This document shows, piece after piece, positions 1 to 8,453 of a DNA stretch of 32,259 nt. The position numbers were made by a program, and so were the translations under genes. Under the pieces are notes generated by a model. That model worked only from the letters and a program-made list of their open reading frames with translations, was not told the origin of the DNA and made no database searches. Positions within the stretch are counted from its first letter, which is position 1. The number at the start of each line of letters is the position of its first letter. This stretch comes from an uncultured Oscillospiraceae bacterium (GTDB lineage: Bacteria > Bacillota > Clostridia > Oscillospirales > Acutalibacteraceae): positions 1 through 32,259 of the forward strand of contig CAJKBW010000030.1 of NCBI GenBank assembly GCA_905198295.1, written 5' to 3'.

Positions 1-80
1 CATTGTACCAGAAGGGCTGACGGGTCCTCAACTTTCATTTAACTTTACAGTCCGGTAAAAGGGAATGGGAGTGCGTAAAG

Positions 81-1538
81 ATGAACAGAAAGAATCGTGC
101 GATCCGATGCATTGCCCTGCTTGGGGCGGCATTGCTGCTGACGGGGGCAATTGGCGGATGCTCCCCGAAGGAAAATGCATCCTCCGCGGCGCCTGCCGGT
201 TCGGGGAATACCAGCGAAGAGGATACGTCCAACCGGCCGTATACCGAGAAAGCCATCGATCTGGGCGGCCGCGATTTTACCATCCTGATGCTCGGCGGAT
301 CCGGCAGCACGTTTCCGGATCCGAACAGCGACAGCTATGAAAACGACCTGGCCCGTATCCAGTATGTGGAGGAAAAATACGGCTGCAAGCTGAAATTCGA
401 TACCACCTACGGCTATCCGGAAATCCATGAATACATCGTCACGAACGCGGTGGCCGGACTGGATGTTGCGGATATCATGTACAGCCTGCCCTGGCAGACG
501 GTGGAGCCGTATATTACCCAGAATATCGCGGTGCCGCTGAACCCCTATTTGGATTTTGACAGCCCGATGCTCGCGGATATGACGCTCAACAAGTGGGGCA
601 GCTTCTTAGGAAACCAGTACATATTCTGCGTGAGCAAAAACGGGGTCAACTGCGGTTTGCTGTATAACAAGGATATTTTTGCCCGTGAAAATCTGGAGGA
701 TCCGTTTGAGCTGCAGCAGAACGGGGAATGGACCTGGGACAAGTTCCTGGAGATTGCACAGAAGGCCACCAAAACCGACGCCAGCGGCAATGTGACCCAG
801 TGGGGTGTGGTAACCACCTCGGGCGCGGACTTCCTTATGCAGCTGCTGGCCTCCAACGATGCAGAGCCGCTGGCCCTGGTGGACGACCAGTTTAAGGTTA
901 ATTTCGCGGATGAAAAGGTTGTGGAGGTCTTTGATTTCCTCCGTGAGATCGTGGTGGAGAAAAAATGCGGCGTATTGACCGAACTGGTGCTGGATGCGCC
1001 GGTGCGCGGCGACAAGTCCTGGAAAAACGGCAGCGCGGCAATGGCGTTCACCTCGTTCTCGGTGGCCAAACAGTATTCCCCGGAAAACTGCGGATTCATC
1101 GTCTGCCCGAAGGGGCCGTCCGCGGATGACTACGGCACCCCCGCCCACTGCGGCCCGGCGTATATGGTGCCGGCCACGGCCAAGGATCCGGAGGCTTCCG
1201 CCCGCATCCTGTATGACTTTTTTGCCCGGTGGGATACCACTATCCCCGGTGGCTACGACGAAGAGGAACTGGAGGAGTTCAACACCGGTTCGGGCGACTA
1301 TGAGGCGGCATTCTGCGAGAACGATTTTGAAACCTTCCGGCTGTATATCGAAAAGCAGAACACCGACGTGATGAACGTTGTGCGCTTCAACGAGATCCAG
1401 AACTTCCTGCTCAACTGCATTTATGCGCCCAACGTTTACCAGAACGTCCCGCTGGCCACCTCGATTGAGCAGTGGACGGCGGTGGCCAACGATACGATTG
1501 CACAGGTCAACGAAAAGCTGGCCGAGCTGAAGAAATAA
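81..1538 (+). CDS. ABC sugar-binding lipoprotein (family 1 solute-binding protein)
   Basis: Extracytoplasmic binding protein of a carbohydrate ABC importer, 485 residues, the usual length for the MalE/UgpB-like family. The N-terminus is a lipoprotein signal: a basic start, a hydrophobic run, then IGGC with the likely lipidated Cys at residue 27. This lipobox is slightly off consensus. The mature part has the two-lobed pattern of these proteins: an early beta-alpha segment around a KYGCKLKF motif, a YNKDIF segment near residue 195 and a GEWTWDKF segment just after it, as seen in oligosaccharide-binding relatives. The ATG at 81 follows a GGGAATGGGAG-type ribosome site. It is the first gene visible in the long + strand train, and the next gene starts 26 bases after its stop. 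The ligand cannot be read from sequence; the neighbours suggest an oligosaccharide. The family call is firm, the specificity is not. Confidence 0.9.
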   Translation: MNRKNRAIRCIALLGAALLLTGAIGGCSPKENASSAAPAGSGNTSEEDTSNRPYTEKAIDLGGRDFTILMLGGSGSTFPDPNSDSYENDLARIQYVEEKYGCKLKFDTTYGYPEIHEYIVTNAVAGLDVADIMYSLPWQTVEPYITQNIAVPLNPYLDFDSPMLADMTLNKWGSFLGNQYIFCVSKNGVNCGLLYNKDIFARENLEDPFELQQNGEWTWDKFLEIAQKATKTDASGNVTQWGVVTTSGADFLMQLLASNDAEPLALVDDQFKVNFADEKVVEVFDFLREIVVEKKCGVLTELVLDAPVRGDKSWKNGSAAMAFTSFSVAKQYSPENCGFIVCPKGPSADDYGTPAHCGPAYMVPATAKDPEASARILYDFFARWDTTIPGGYDEEELEEFNTGSGDYEAAFCENDFETFRLYIEKQNTDVMNVVRFNEIQNFLLNCIYAPNVYQNVPLATSIEQWTAVANDTIAQVNEKLAELKK

Positions 1539-1564
1539 CACCATTCGGGAAGGAGGACGGCGAC

Positions 1565-4480
1565 ATGGGCACCTGGCCGAAACGGCTGGCCGCACTGCTG
1601 TGCGTGCTGGCGCTGTGTCCGGCAGCCTGCGGCGCTGCGCAGGCGGATGCCGCGGAAGATGCGGCGGGCGGCGGACAGGAGGAGGCCGTCTGGTACAGAG
1701 AAGGCAGCTACGCCGCCTATCGGGATGCGCATCGGAATGCGCCGCAGCCGCAGGCGGAATATACGGTGCCGGCCGCCTCCTATCTCCCGGAAACCGCAGA
1801 GGGTGTCGGCACGGCGGCGCTTCCGGTGTATGAAAACGAGCAGCCGGTGGTGATGGAGGAAGGCGGCAGCCTCGAATGGATCATTTCGGTCGAGGAGGCC
1901 GGGCTGTATGCCATACAGTTCGCCTATTATCCGCTGACGGGGAAGGACATCACCATCGAGCGGGAGCTGCGGGTCAACGGGGAGCTGCCCTTTGACGGTT
2001 CGGCCTCCGTTCTGTTCAGCCGGCGGTATGCCTATGCGCAGGAGATACACACCGACGCATCGGGCAGCGACATCCGGCCGGCGCAGTATGAAACGCCGGA
2101 CTGGTTTGTCACCCTGGCGGGAGGCTCGCAGGAATACGAGGACGATGCGTATCTGTACTATTTTGAAGCGGGGGACAACGTGCTGTCGCTGAGCGGCGGC
2201 AAAGAGGCACTTGCACTGGCGCGCATCGTGCTCACCCAGCCGCAGGAGCCGCCGGCTTATGCGGAGTATCTGAAGGCCTGCCAGGCGAAGGGCGCACAGC
2301 CGGCCGGCGGAGCGGCGGTCAAAATTCAGGCTGAGGCGGCGTCCGGCCGTTCGGATCAGACCATATCCATGCAGAGCGACCGCACCTCACCGTTAACCGA
2401 ACCGCTGATCCCGGGGGATTACGCGGTGACCCAGCTGAAAATCAACAGCCTGGGCGGCCAGAACTGGCGGTATCCGAAGCAGTGGGTGGAATGGGATGTC
2501 GAGGTAGAGCAGGCGGGTCTGTATCGTCTTGCGCTGCGCTTCAAGCAGAGCTATCTTGAGGGGACACATGCCACGCGGCGGCTGTATGTCAACGGCGAGG
2601 TGCCGTTTGCTGAGGCCAAAACGCTGAATTTTGCCTATGGCTTCAACTGGCAGTCGGAGGTTTTCGGCGGGGAAGACGGTTTTTATATTTATCTGGAGGA
2701 AGGGCACAACACCATCCGTCTGGAAAACACCGTCGGGGAGATCGGCGAAATCATCCAGACGCTGCGGGGTACGGTCGAGGAGCTGAATACTGCTTACCGC
2801 CGGATTTTGATGATCACCGGCTCGCAGCCGGATCCAAACCGGGACTATAATCTGGATAAAGAACTGCCTGCGTGTATGGAAACTTTTGCGCATCAGCACG
2901 CTGTGCTGATGGCGCTGGCCGGACGGCTGTATGAAATGACCGGCAGCAGAGGCAGCGCGTATGCGCAGCTGCAGAAAGCCGCGATCCAGTTGGAGAGCTT
3001 CGTGGAGGATCCCGACTCCATCCCCGAGCGTATGGATACCTTCCGCTCGAATATCAGTGATCTGGCCTCCTGGATGCTCAGCGTGACCGAACAGCCGCTG
3101 CTGCTCGATTATCTGCTGCTTATGACCGCGGACACGGCGGCACCGCAGGGGGATGCCTCCTTTGGGGCGAAGCTGTGGTTTGAGCTGCAGAACTTTGCGT
3201 ATTCCTTCGTAATGGACTACAACACGCTGGGGACGGAAGAAGAAGCCAGCGAGGCTATCGAACTGTGGATGGGCACGTCCGGACTCACCGGTGCTGCGCA
3301 GGTGTCGGTCGCCGGCGCGAGCGGACGGGACCAGGCGCAGCTGCTCAAAAGCATGATCGCCGATACCTTTACGCCGCAGCAGGGCGTGCGGGTAAATATC
3401 CGGTTGGTGGATATGTCGGTGCTCCTGCCGGCGGTTGCCAGCGGGAACGGGCCGGATGTGGCGATCAACCAGGAGCAGACCAACCCGGTCAATTATGCGC
3501 TGCGGGATGCGCTGGCGGATCTGTCATCGCTGGAGGGCTGCACGGAAGTGCTCGCACGTTTCCCGGAGAGTGCGGCAGCGCCGTTCTGGCTGAACGGAAG
3601 GCTGTACGCACTGCCGGAAACCCAGGTGTTTTCCATGCTGTTCTGCCGCACCGACATTCTGGAGGAGCTGGGACTCGCGGTGCCGGAAACCTGGGAGGAT
3701 ATATACGCCGCGCTGACCGTGCTCAACCGTAACCATCTGCAGCTTGGGCTGCCGAACCTGTCGGATAATAACCTCGATGTGTTTTATATGCTGCTGTACC
3801 AGTACGGGGGCAGCGTATACAGCGAAGCCGGCGACAAAACAGCGCTCGCATCGGAGGAATCCATCCGGGCATTCACCGACTGGGCCGAACTGTATACCAA
3901 ATATAACGTGCCGCAGAAAATGGATGCACTCACCCGGTTCCGCACCGGGGAGACACCGCTGATGATTACGTCGTATACCTTCTTCAATAACCTGACCGCC
4001 TCCGCGCCGGAGATCAGGGGGCTGTGGAGCATGGCGCCGCTGCCCGGCACCGCCGGCGAAGACGGCATCGTCCGCGACGCGGTATCGGCGTCGACCGGAG
4101 CGGTGATCTTCCGCAACAGTGAAAATATCCCGGCAGCATGGGAATTCCTCAAATGGTGGACCTCGGCGGATACCCAGCTGACCTACGGCAGGGAAATGGA
4201 AATCCTGCTGGGCGAGGCGGCGCGCTGGCCGACCGCAAACGAGGAAGCGTTCGGCAAAATGGCCTGGGAAACGACGGCGCTCGAGAGCATTCTCGCGCAG
4301 CGGGCTGAGATGAACGGTTTGCCGGAGCTGCCGGGCAGCTATATGACCAACCGGTATGTCGCCACGGCGATCCGCCTGGTGATCAACAACGGGCTGAGCC
4401 CCCGGGAGGCCATTCTGGATTACAGCCAGAAGATCGATGAGGAAATTGCGCGAAAGCGTACCGAATTCGGCATGTCGTAA
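1565..4480 (+). CDS. Large ABC solute-binding protein with two N-terminal carbohydrate-binding-like modules
   Basis: About 971 residues, roughly twice the normal length of a solute-binding protein. ATG 1565 is preferred over an upstream in-frame start at 1472 because GGAAGGAGG lies just before it and the export signal begins there; Cys22 follows PAA, an imperfect lipobox. Residues about 45-230 and 250-400 look like two related beta-sandwich modules. Both carry the order W(I/D)-x-V-E-x-A-G-L-Y, then R-x-L-x-VNGE(L/V)PF, then a (F/L)E-x-G-(D/H)N-x-(L/I)-x-L segment. A helical stretch follows (400-570). Residues 575 to the end form a family 1 solute-binding domain with GNGPDVAIN, FCRTDILEELGL and PETWEDIYAAL motifs. 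It lies between the small binding protein and the first permease pair, so it is probably the receptor for one of the importers. The modules are read as carbohydrate-binding by analogy only. Confidence 0.85.
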   Translation: MGTWPKRLAALLCVLALCPAACGAAQADAAEDAAGGGQEEAVWYREGSYAAYRDAHRNAPQPQAEYTVPAASYLPETAEGVGTAALPVYENEQPVVMEEGGSLEWIISVEEAGLYAIQFAYYPLTGKDITIERELRVNGELPFDGSASVLFSRRYAYAQEIHTDASGSDIRPAQYETPDWFVTLAGGSQEYEDDAYLYYFEAGDNVLSLSGGKEALALARIVLTQPQEPPAYAEYLKACQAKGAQPAGGAAVKIQAEAASGRSDQTISMQSDRTSPLTEPLIPGDYAVTQLKINSLGGQNWRYPKQWVEWDVEVEQAGLYRLALRFKQSYLEGTHATRRLYVNGEVPFAEAKTLNFAYGFNWQSEVFGGEDGFYIYLEEGHNTIRLENTVGEIGEIIQTLRGTVEELNTAYRRILMITGSQPDPNRDYNLDKELPACMETFAHQHAVLMALAGRLYEMTGSRGSAYAQLQKAAIQLESFVEDPDSIPERMDTFRSNISDLASWMLSVTEQPLLLDYLLLMTADTAAPQGDASFGAKLWFELQNFAYSFVMDYNTLGTEEEASEAIELWMGTSGLTGAAQVSVAGASGRDQAQLLKSMIADTFTPQQGVRVNIRLVDMSVLLPAVASGNGPDVAINQEQTNPVNYALRDALADLSSLEGCTEVLARFPESAAAPFWLNGRLYALPETQVFSMLFCRTDILEELGLAVPETWEDIYAALTVLNRNHLQLGLPNLSDNNLDVFYMLLYQYGGSVYSEAGDKTALASEESIRAFTDWAELYTKYNVPQKMDALTRFRTGETPLMITSYTFFNNLTASAPEIRGLWSMAPLPGTAGEDGIVRDAVSASTGAVIFRNSENIPAAWEFLKWWTSADTQLTYGREMEILLGEAARWPTANEEAFGKMAWETTALESILAQRAEMNGLPELPGSYMTNRYVATAIRLVINNGLSPREAILDYSQKIDEEIARKRTEFGMS

Positions 4481-4565
4481 AACAGCGTGACGGCAAGGGC
4501 ATACGCATTTGTGAGAAGCGGTTGACCGCCGGAAAAACATCACCCCCACCGAGAAAGGAATGGTC

Positions 4566-5477
4566 GTGAGCATGAAAAAGAATCGTCAGCCGCTGGGCAG
4601 AAGGATTTGGAGCTATCGGGCGTCCTATGTCATGCTGGCTCCGTTTATGCTGATCTTCCTGACCTTCACCATATTCCCGGTGGTTGCATCGGTAGTGCTC
4701 AGCTTTACCCGCTTCAACGTACTCAATGCGCCGGTATTTATCGGCCTGACCAACTATACAAACCTGTTTTTCACCGACGAGATTTTTTCCACCGCCGTGG
4801 GGAATACGGTGGTGCTGGCGCTGATTACCGGGCCGCTCGGCTATTTCCTGTGCTTCTTTTTCGCATGGGTGATCAACGATCTGCCGCACCGGGCGCGTTC
4901 GCTGCTGACGCTGGTGTTTTACGCACCGTCGATTGCGGGCAACCTGTTTACCATCTGGCTGGTCATCTTTGACGGGGACATTTATGGCTATCTGAACAGC
5001 CTGCTGCTGCAGTTTGGGTTTATCAAGGAGCCGATTCAGTGGCTGACCGACCCTGCCTATATGATGGCGGCGGTGGTGGTGGTGCAGCTGTGGGTGAGCA
5101 TGGGAACCTCTTTCCTGACCATGCGCGCCGGCTTCAACACCATTGACCGGCAGTATTATGAAGCTGCGGCGGTCGACGGGGTGAAAAACCGCTGGCAGGA
5201 GTTGTGGTTTATCACTATCCCGATCATGGTGCCGCACCTGATGCTGTCGGCGATCCTGTCGATCACCGCCGCGTTCAGCTCGTATCAGGTGGCTACGGTG
5301 ATGACCGGCTTCCCAAGCACCAACTACGCCACCCATACGGTGATGCATCATATGATCGATTATGCGTATATCCGCTTTGACCGCGGCTATGCGTGTGCGA
5401 TTGCGACCATTTTGTTTTTGAGCTGCTATCTGCTGAATTTCGTGATACAGCGCGGCCTGAGGAAGGTGGGACGATAA
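4566..5477 (+). CDS. Sugar ABC transporter permease, MalF/UgpA type (importer 1)
   Basis: Integral membrane permease of about 303 residues with six predicted spanning segments, the first near residues 20-45. The cytoplasmic EAA loop that docks on the ATPase is clear: EAAAVDG begins at residue 199 and is followed by a W-x-x-L-x-x-I-x-(I/V)P pattern. GTG 4566 is chosen because AAAGGA ends six bases upstream. An in-frame ATG at 4560 would overlap that ribosome site, and ATG 4572 would lie 12 bases away. It pairs with the next gene, which starts one base after its stop. It supplies one half of the membrane channel for a sugar or oligosaccharide; no ATPase is encoded nearby. Confidence 0.92.
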   Translation: MSMKKNRQPLGRRIWSYRASYVMLAPFMLIFLTFTIFPVVASVVLSFTRFNVLNAPVFIGLTNYTNLFFTDEIFSTAVGNTVVLALITGPLGYFLCFFFAWVINDLPHRARSLLTLVFYAPSIAGNLFTIWLVIFDGDIYGYLNSLLLQFGFIKEPIQWLTDPAYMMAAVVVVQLWVSMGTSFLTMRAGFNTIDRQYYEAAAVDGVKNRWQELWFITIPIMVPHLMLSAILSITAAFSSYQVATVMTGFPSTNYATHTVMHHMIDYAYIRFDRGYACAIATILFLSCYLLNFVIQRGLRKVGR

Positions 5478-5478
5478 G

Positions 5479-6339
5479 GTGCGGATTCATCATGACAAAA
5501 AGCTGAACCGTTCAGCCGGGGGAAATGCGGCAATGATCGTCCTGCTGAGTGTTTTCGGCCTGTTCAGCGTGCTGCCGGTCCTGCTTTCGGTTTTCCAGTC
5601 ATTCAAGCCGATGAATGAGCTGTTTTTGTACCCTCCGCGCTTCTTTGTGCGCAACCCCACCCTCAGCAACTATAAGCAGCTTTTCGTGCTCATGAGCGGC
5701 ACCTGGGTGCCGTTTTCCCGGTATATCTTCAATACTGTGCTCATTACCGTGGCCGGGACCGCCGGCAATATTCTGGTCTGCTCGCTGGCGGCCTATCCGC
5801 TGGCCAAGCACAGGGGGCTGCCGGGCGGCCGGGTAATGTTCCAGCTGGTGATCGCCGCGCTGATGTTCAATGCGGTGGTGACCGATGTGGTCAACTATAT
5901 CACCATGTCGGCGCTGCACTGGATCAACACGTATCTCGCAATCATCGTGCCCGCATGCGGCAGCGCGCTGGGACTGTTTATCATGAAGCAGTTTATGGAG
6001 CAGATTCCCGATTCGCTTATTGAGGCCGCCCACATCGACGGCGCGGGGGAATACCGCATCTTCTGGCGGATTGTGATGCCCAACGTGCGCCCGGCCTGGC
6101 TGACGGTGGGGATTTTCGCCTTCATCGGCCTGTGGAACGGCACGAATACCACGTATATCTATAACGAGGAGCTGAAATCGCTGCCGTATGCGCTCAATCA
6201 GATCGTCACCGGCGGCATTACCCGCGCGGGTGCGGGTGCGGCGGTGTCGGTGGTACTGATGGTGGTGCCGGTGCTGTTTTTCATTTTCTGCCAGGACCGC
6301 ATCGTCGAAACGATGGCCACATCCGGCATGAAGGAGTAG
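5479..6339 (+). CDS. Carbohydrate ABC transporter permease, MalG/UgpE type (importer 1)
   Basis: Second channel subunit, 286 residues with about six membrane spans. The EAA motif starts at residue 182 (EAAHIDGAG) and is followed by FWRIVMP, the classic MalG-class signature. The start is GTG 5479; the first in-frame ATG is about 18 codons downstream and would remove the conserved basic N-terminus. A GAGGAAGG stretch lies within the end of the upstream permease, suggesting translational coupling. The heterodimer with the preceding permease is inferred from adjacency and family. It is probably served by a shared MsmX/UgpC-type ATPase encoded elsewhere. Confidence 0.92.
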   Translation: MRIHHDKKLNRSAGGNAAMIVLLSVFGLFSVLPVLLSVFQSFKPMNELFLYPPRFFVRNPTLSNYKQLFVLMSGTWVPFSRYIFNTVLITVAGTAGNILVCSLAAYPLAKHRGLPGGRVMFQLVIAALMFNAVVTDVVNYITMSALHWINTYLAIIVPACGSALGLFIMKQFMEQIPDSLIEAAHIDGAGEYRIFWRIVMPNVRPAWLTVGIFAFIGLWNGTNTTYIYNEELKSLPYALNQIVTGGITRAGAGAAVSVVLMVVPVLFFIFCQDRIVETMATSGMKE

Positions 6340-6344
6340 TGCTT

Positions 6345-8441
6345 GTGAAACGAACGGATAATAACCGGGCCGGCCGCTTTGCCGCACGCTTTTTTTCGCT
6401 GCTGCTGACGGCGTGCCTGCTGACGGCGGAAGCTGCCGGGGCTTCGGCGGCCGGCTACGAGTCCTATTCTTACGGCTATGCCACCGGTGAAGCGGTGGCT
6501 GCCCCGTCCCCGGCACCGTATCTGCCGGAGCGCACGGTTTCTCTGGGGGCGCTCGCGGGCGTGAAAACGGCGGCGGATTTCTGCCGGGACGCGCAGGGTA
6601 ACTGGTATGTAGCGGACAGCGGCGCTGGCCAGATAGTGGTGCTGGATGCGGATTTCGGTCTTGTGCGGGTGATTTCTGCACCGGAGGAGGCGGGAGCGCT
6701 GTCCGCGCCGACGGGGGTATGCGTGCTGTCCGACGGCCGTCTGTGCGTGGCGGACACCGGCAATAAACGGCTGGTGATATTTACCCCCGAAGGGGAATTC
6801 GTCACCGCTTATACGCTCGAGGGGGCGCAGGGGCTGCGCAGCGCCTTTCAGCCCACCCGGGTGGGAGCCGGACAGGAAGGCCAGATATATGCCGTCTCGA
6901 AAAACGATTATACCGGTCTGCTCGAGCTGGACCGGGAAGGGAATTTTCTCGGCTATATCGGATCGACGACCGTCACCTACAACTGGGTGGATATGCTTTG
7001 GAAAAAGCTGATGACCCAGACCCAGAAGGATAAGCTGGTGCAGTTTGTTCCGGTGGAATATAATTCTCTGGCGCTGGATGATGACGGGTTTATTTTCGCC
7101 GTGTCCGCGTCGGAAACCGAAAGCCGTCCGGTGCGGCGGCTCAACCCGTCGGGCGCGGATGTGCTCAGCCATAACGGTTATGTGGAAGAGATTGACGGCG
7201 ACGCGGGCTTCCGGTCGGCGTTTGTGGACGTGTGTGCGGGGGAAGACGGCCTGTATCATCTGCTGGATTCCCGCAAAGGTCGGATTTTTACCTATGACGC
7301 GGACGGCTATCTGCTGTACGTGTTCGGCGGACTCGGCGCACGCGAGGGCTGCACCGTGGAGCCGGTGGCCATCGAGGGCGGCGGGGAACGGCTGTACCTG
7401 CTGGACAAGGCGTCCGGCTGCATCGAGGTGTATGCCCGCACCGCCTATGCCGGAGCGATTGCGCTGGGGCTGCGGCAGTACAATACCGGCCATTATGCGG
7501 AGAGCATGGAAACCTGGCGCGGGGTGCTGCGGGAAAATTCCAACTATGACCTCGCCTATGCGCAGATCGGCAAGTCGCTGCTGCGGCAGAAGGACTATGC
7601 GCAGGCGATGGCTTATTTCAAGCTCGGCAATTTCCGCGGCGACAGGGTGGTGCTGGACAGCGGCTACAATAAGGCGTTTACCCAGTACCGCCGGGAGCTG
7701 CTCATGCAGTGGTGGTGGGCTTTTCTGCTGGGTGCCGTGCTTGTGGTAAGCGCGCTGGCTGTCGGGCGCAGGCTGTGGCGCAAAAGCCGCTGCCCGGCCG
7801 TGTGCGCGGTGCGGGAAAGCCGCCCGGCGCAGCAGTGGCGCTTTTCAAAGCATCTGCTGTTTCATCCGTTTGACGGGTTCTGGGATATGAAGCGGGAAGG
7901 CCGCGGCAGCCTTATTTTTGCACTGCTGCTGGTGGGGCTGTGGATTGTGACCAACATTCTCTCCCGTCAGGTGACCGGCTTTCTGTTCACCGAAACCACC
8001 GTTTCCACTGTCGACCTGCCGGCGGAAATCCGCAATGTGGCGGTTCTGTTTCTGCTGTTTACGGTGGGCAACTGGAGCATTACCACCCTGATGGGCGGCG
8101 AAGGCACCTTCCGGGATATCGCCATGACCTTCGGCTACGCCTGTCTGCCGCTGTCACTCATCGGTATCCCGCTGAGTTTTGTGAGCAATGTGCTCACCTA
8201 TTCGGAAGCCGGCTACGTGGCGATCATACAGGGCGCGGCGTGGGGCTGGTTCTTCTTCCTGCTGTTTTTCGGCCTGCTGACCGTCCACCAGTACAGCTTC
8301 GGCAAGACGGTGGCGACAGTGCTGCTGACCGTAGCAGCGATGGCCGTGCTGACTTTTGTGGCGATGGTTTTCATGGAGCTGATTGTCAACATGGTCGGCT
8401 TTGTCACGGCGCTTTTTCAGGAAATCATGCTTCGGGTATAA
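6345..8441 (+). CDS. NHL-propeller / TPR / Yip1-domain membrane protein
   Basis: About 698 residues with an unusual order of parts. An N-terminal export signal is followed by a beta-propeller of NHL-like repeats at roughly 60-365 (for example DAQGNWYVADSGAGQIVVLD and DGRLCVADTGNKRLVIF). A short TPR-like helical stretch follows (about 367-440: YNTGHYAESMETWRGVL, then KDYAQAMAYFKLGN). A Trp-rich transmembrane segment lies near 455-475. From residue 506 there is a multi-span Yip1-family region beginning HPFDGFWDMKREG. GTG 6345 is chosen because AAGGAG lies eight bases upstream; the GTG at 6339 would be too close to it. The topology implies that the propeller faces outside and the Yip1 part is in the membrane. 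It is packed between importer 1 and the DUF5696 gene. Its function is unknown; a scaffold, sensor or assembly factor for the surface system is possible. Confidence 0.8.
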   Translation: MKRTDNNRAGRFAARFFSLLLTACLLTAEAAGASAAGYESYSYGYATGEAVAAPSPAPYLPERTVSLGALAGVKTAADFCRDAQGNWYVADSGAGQIVVLDADFGLVRVISAPEEAGALSAPTGVCVLSDGRLCVADTGNKRLVIFTPEGEFVTAYTLEGAQGLRSAFQPTRVGAGQEGQIYAVSKNDYTGLLELDREGNFLGYIGSTTVTYNWVDMLWKKLMTQTQKDKLVQFVPVEYNSLALDDDGFIFAVSASETESRPVRRLNPSGADVLSHNGYVEEIDGDAGFRSAFVDVCAGEDGLYHLLDSRKGRIFTYDADGYLLYVFGGLGAREGCTVEPVAIEGGGERLYLLDKASGCIEVYARTAYAGAIALGLRQYNTGHYAESMETWRGVLRENSNYDLAYAQIGKSLLRQKDYAQAMAYFKLGNFRGDRVVLDSGYNKAFTQYRRELLMQWWWAFLLGAVLVVSALAVGRRLWRKSRCPAVCAVRESRPAQQWRFSKHLLFHPFDGFWDMKREGRGSLIFALLLVGLWIVTNILSRQVTGFLFTETTVSTVDLPAEIRNVAVLFLLFTVGNWSITTLMGGEGTFRDIAMTFGYACLPLSLIGIPLSFVSNVLTYSEAGYVAIIQGAAWGWFFFLLFFGLLTVHQYSFGKTVATVLLTVAAMAVLTFVAMVFMELIVNMVGFVTALFQEIMLRV

Positions 8442-8453
8442 GGGGGTAACGGG

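Noticed and set aside
4518..4529. GCGGT-TG-ACCGC inverted repeat between the large binding protein and permease genes
   Set aside because: The stem is five pairs with a two-base loop and no T run; it is too short to call a terminator or operator.
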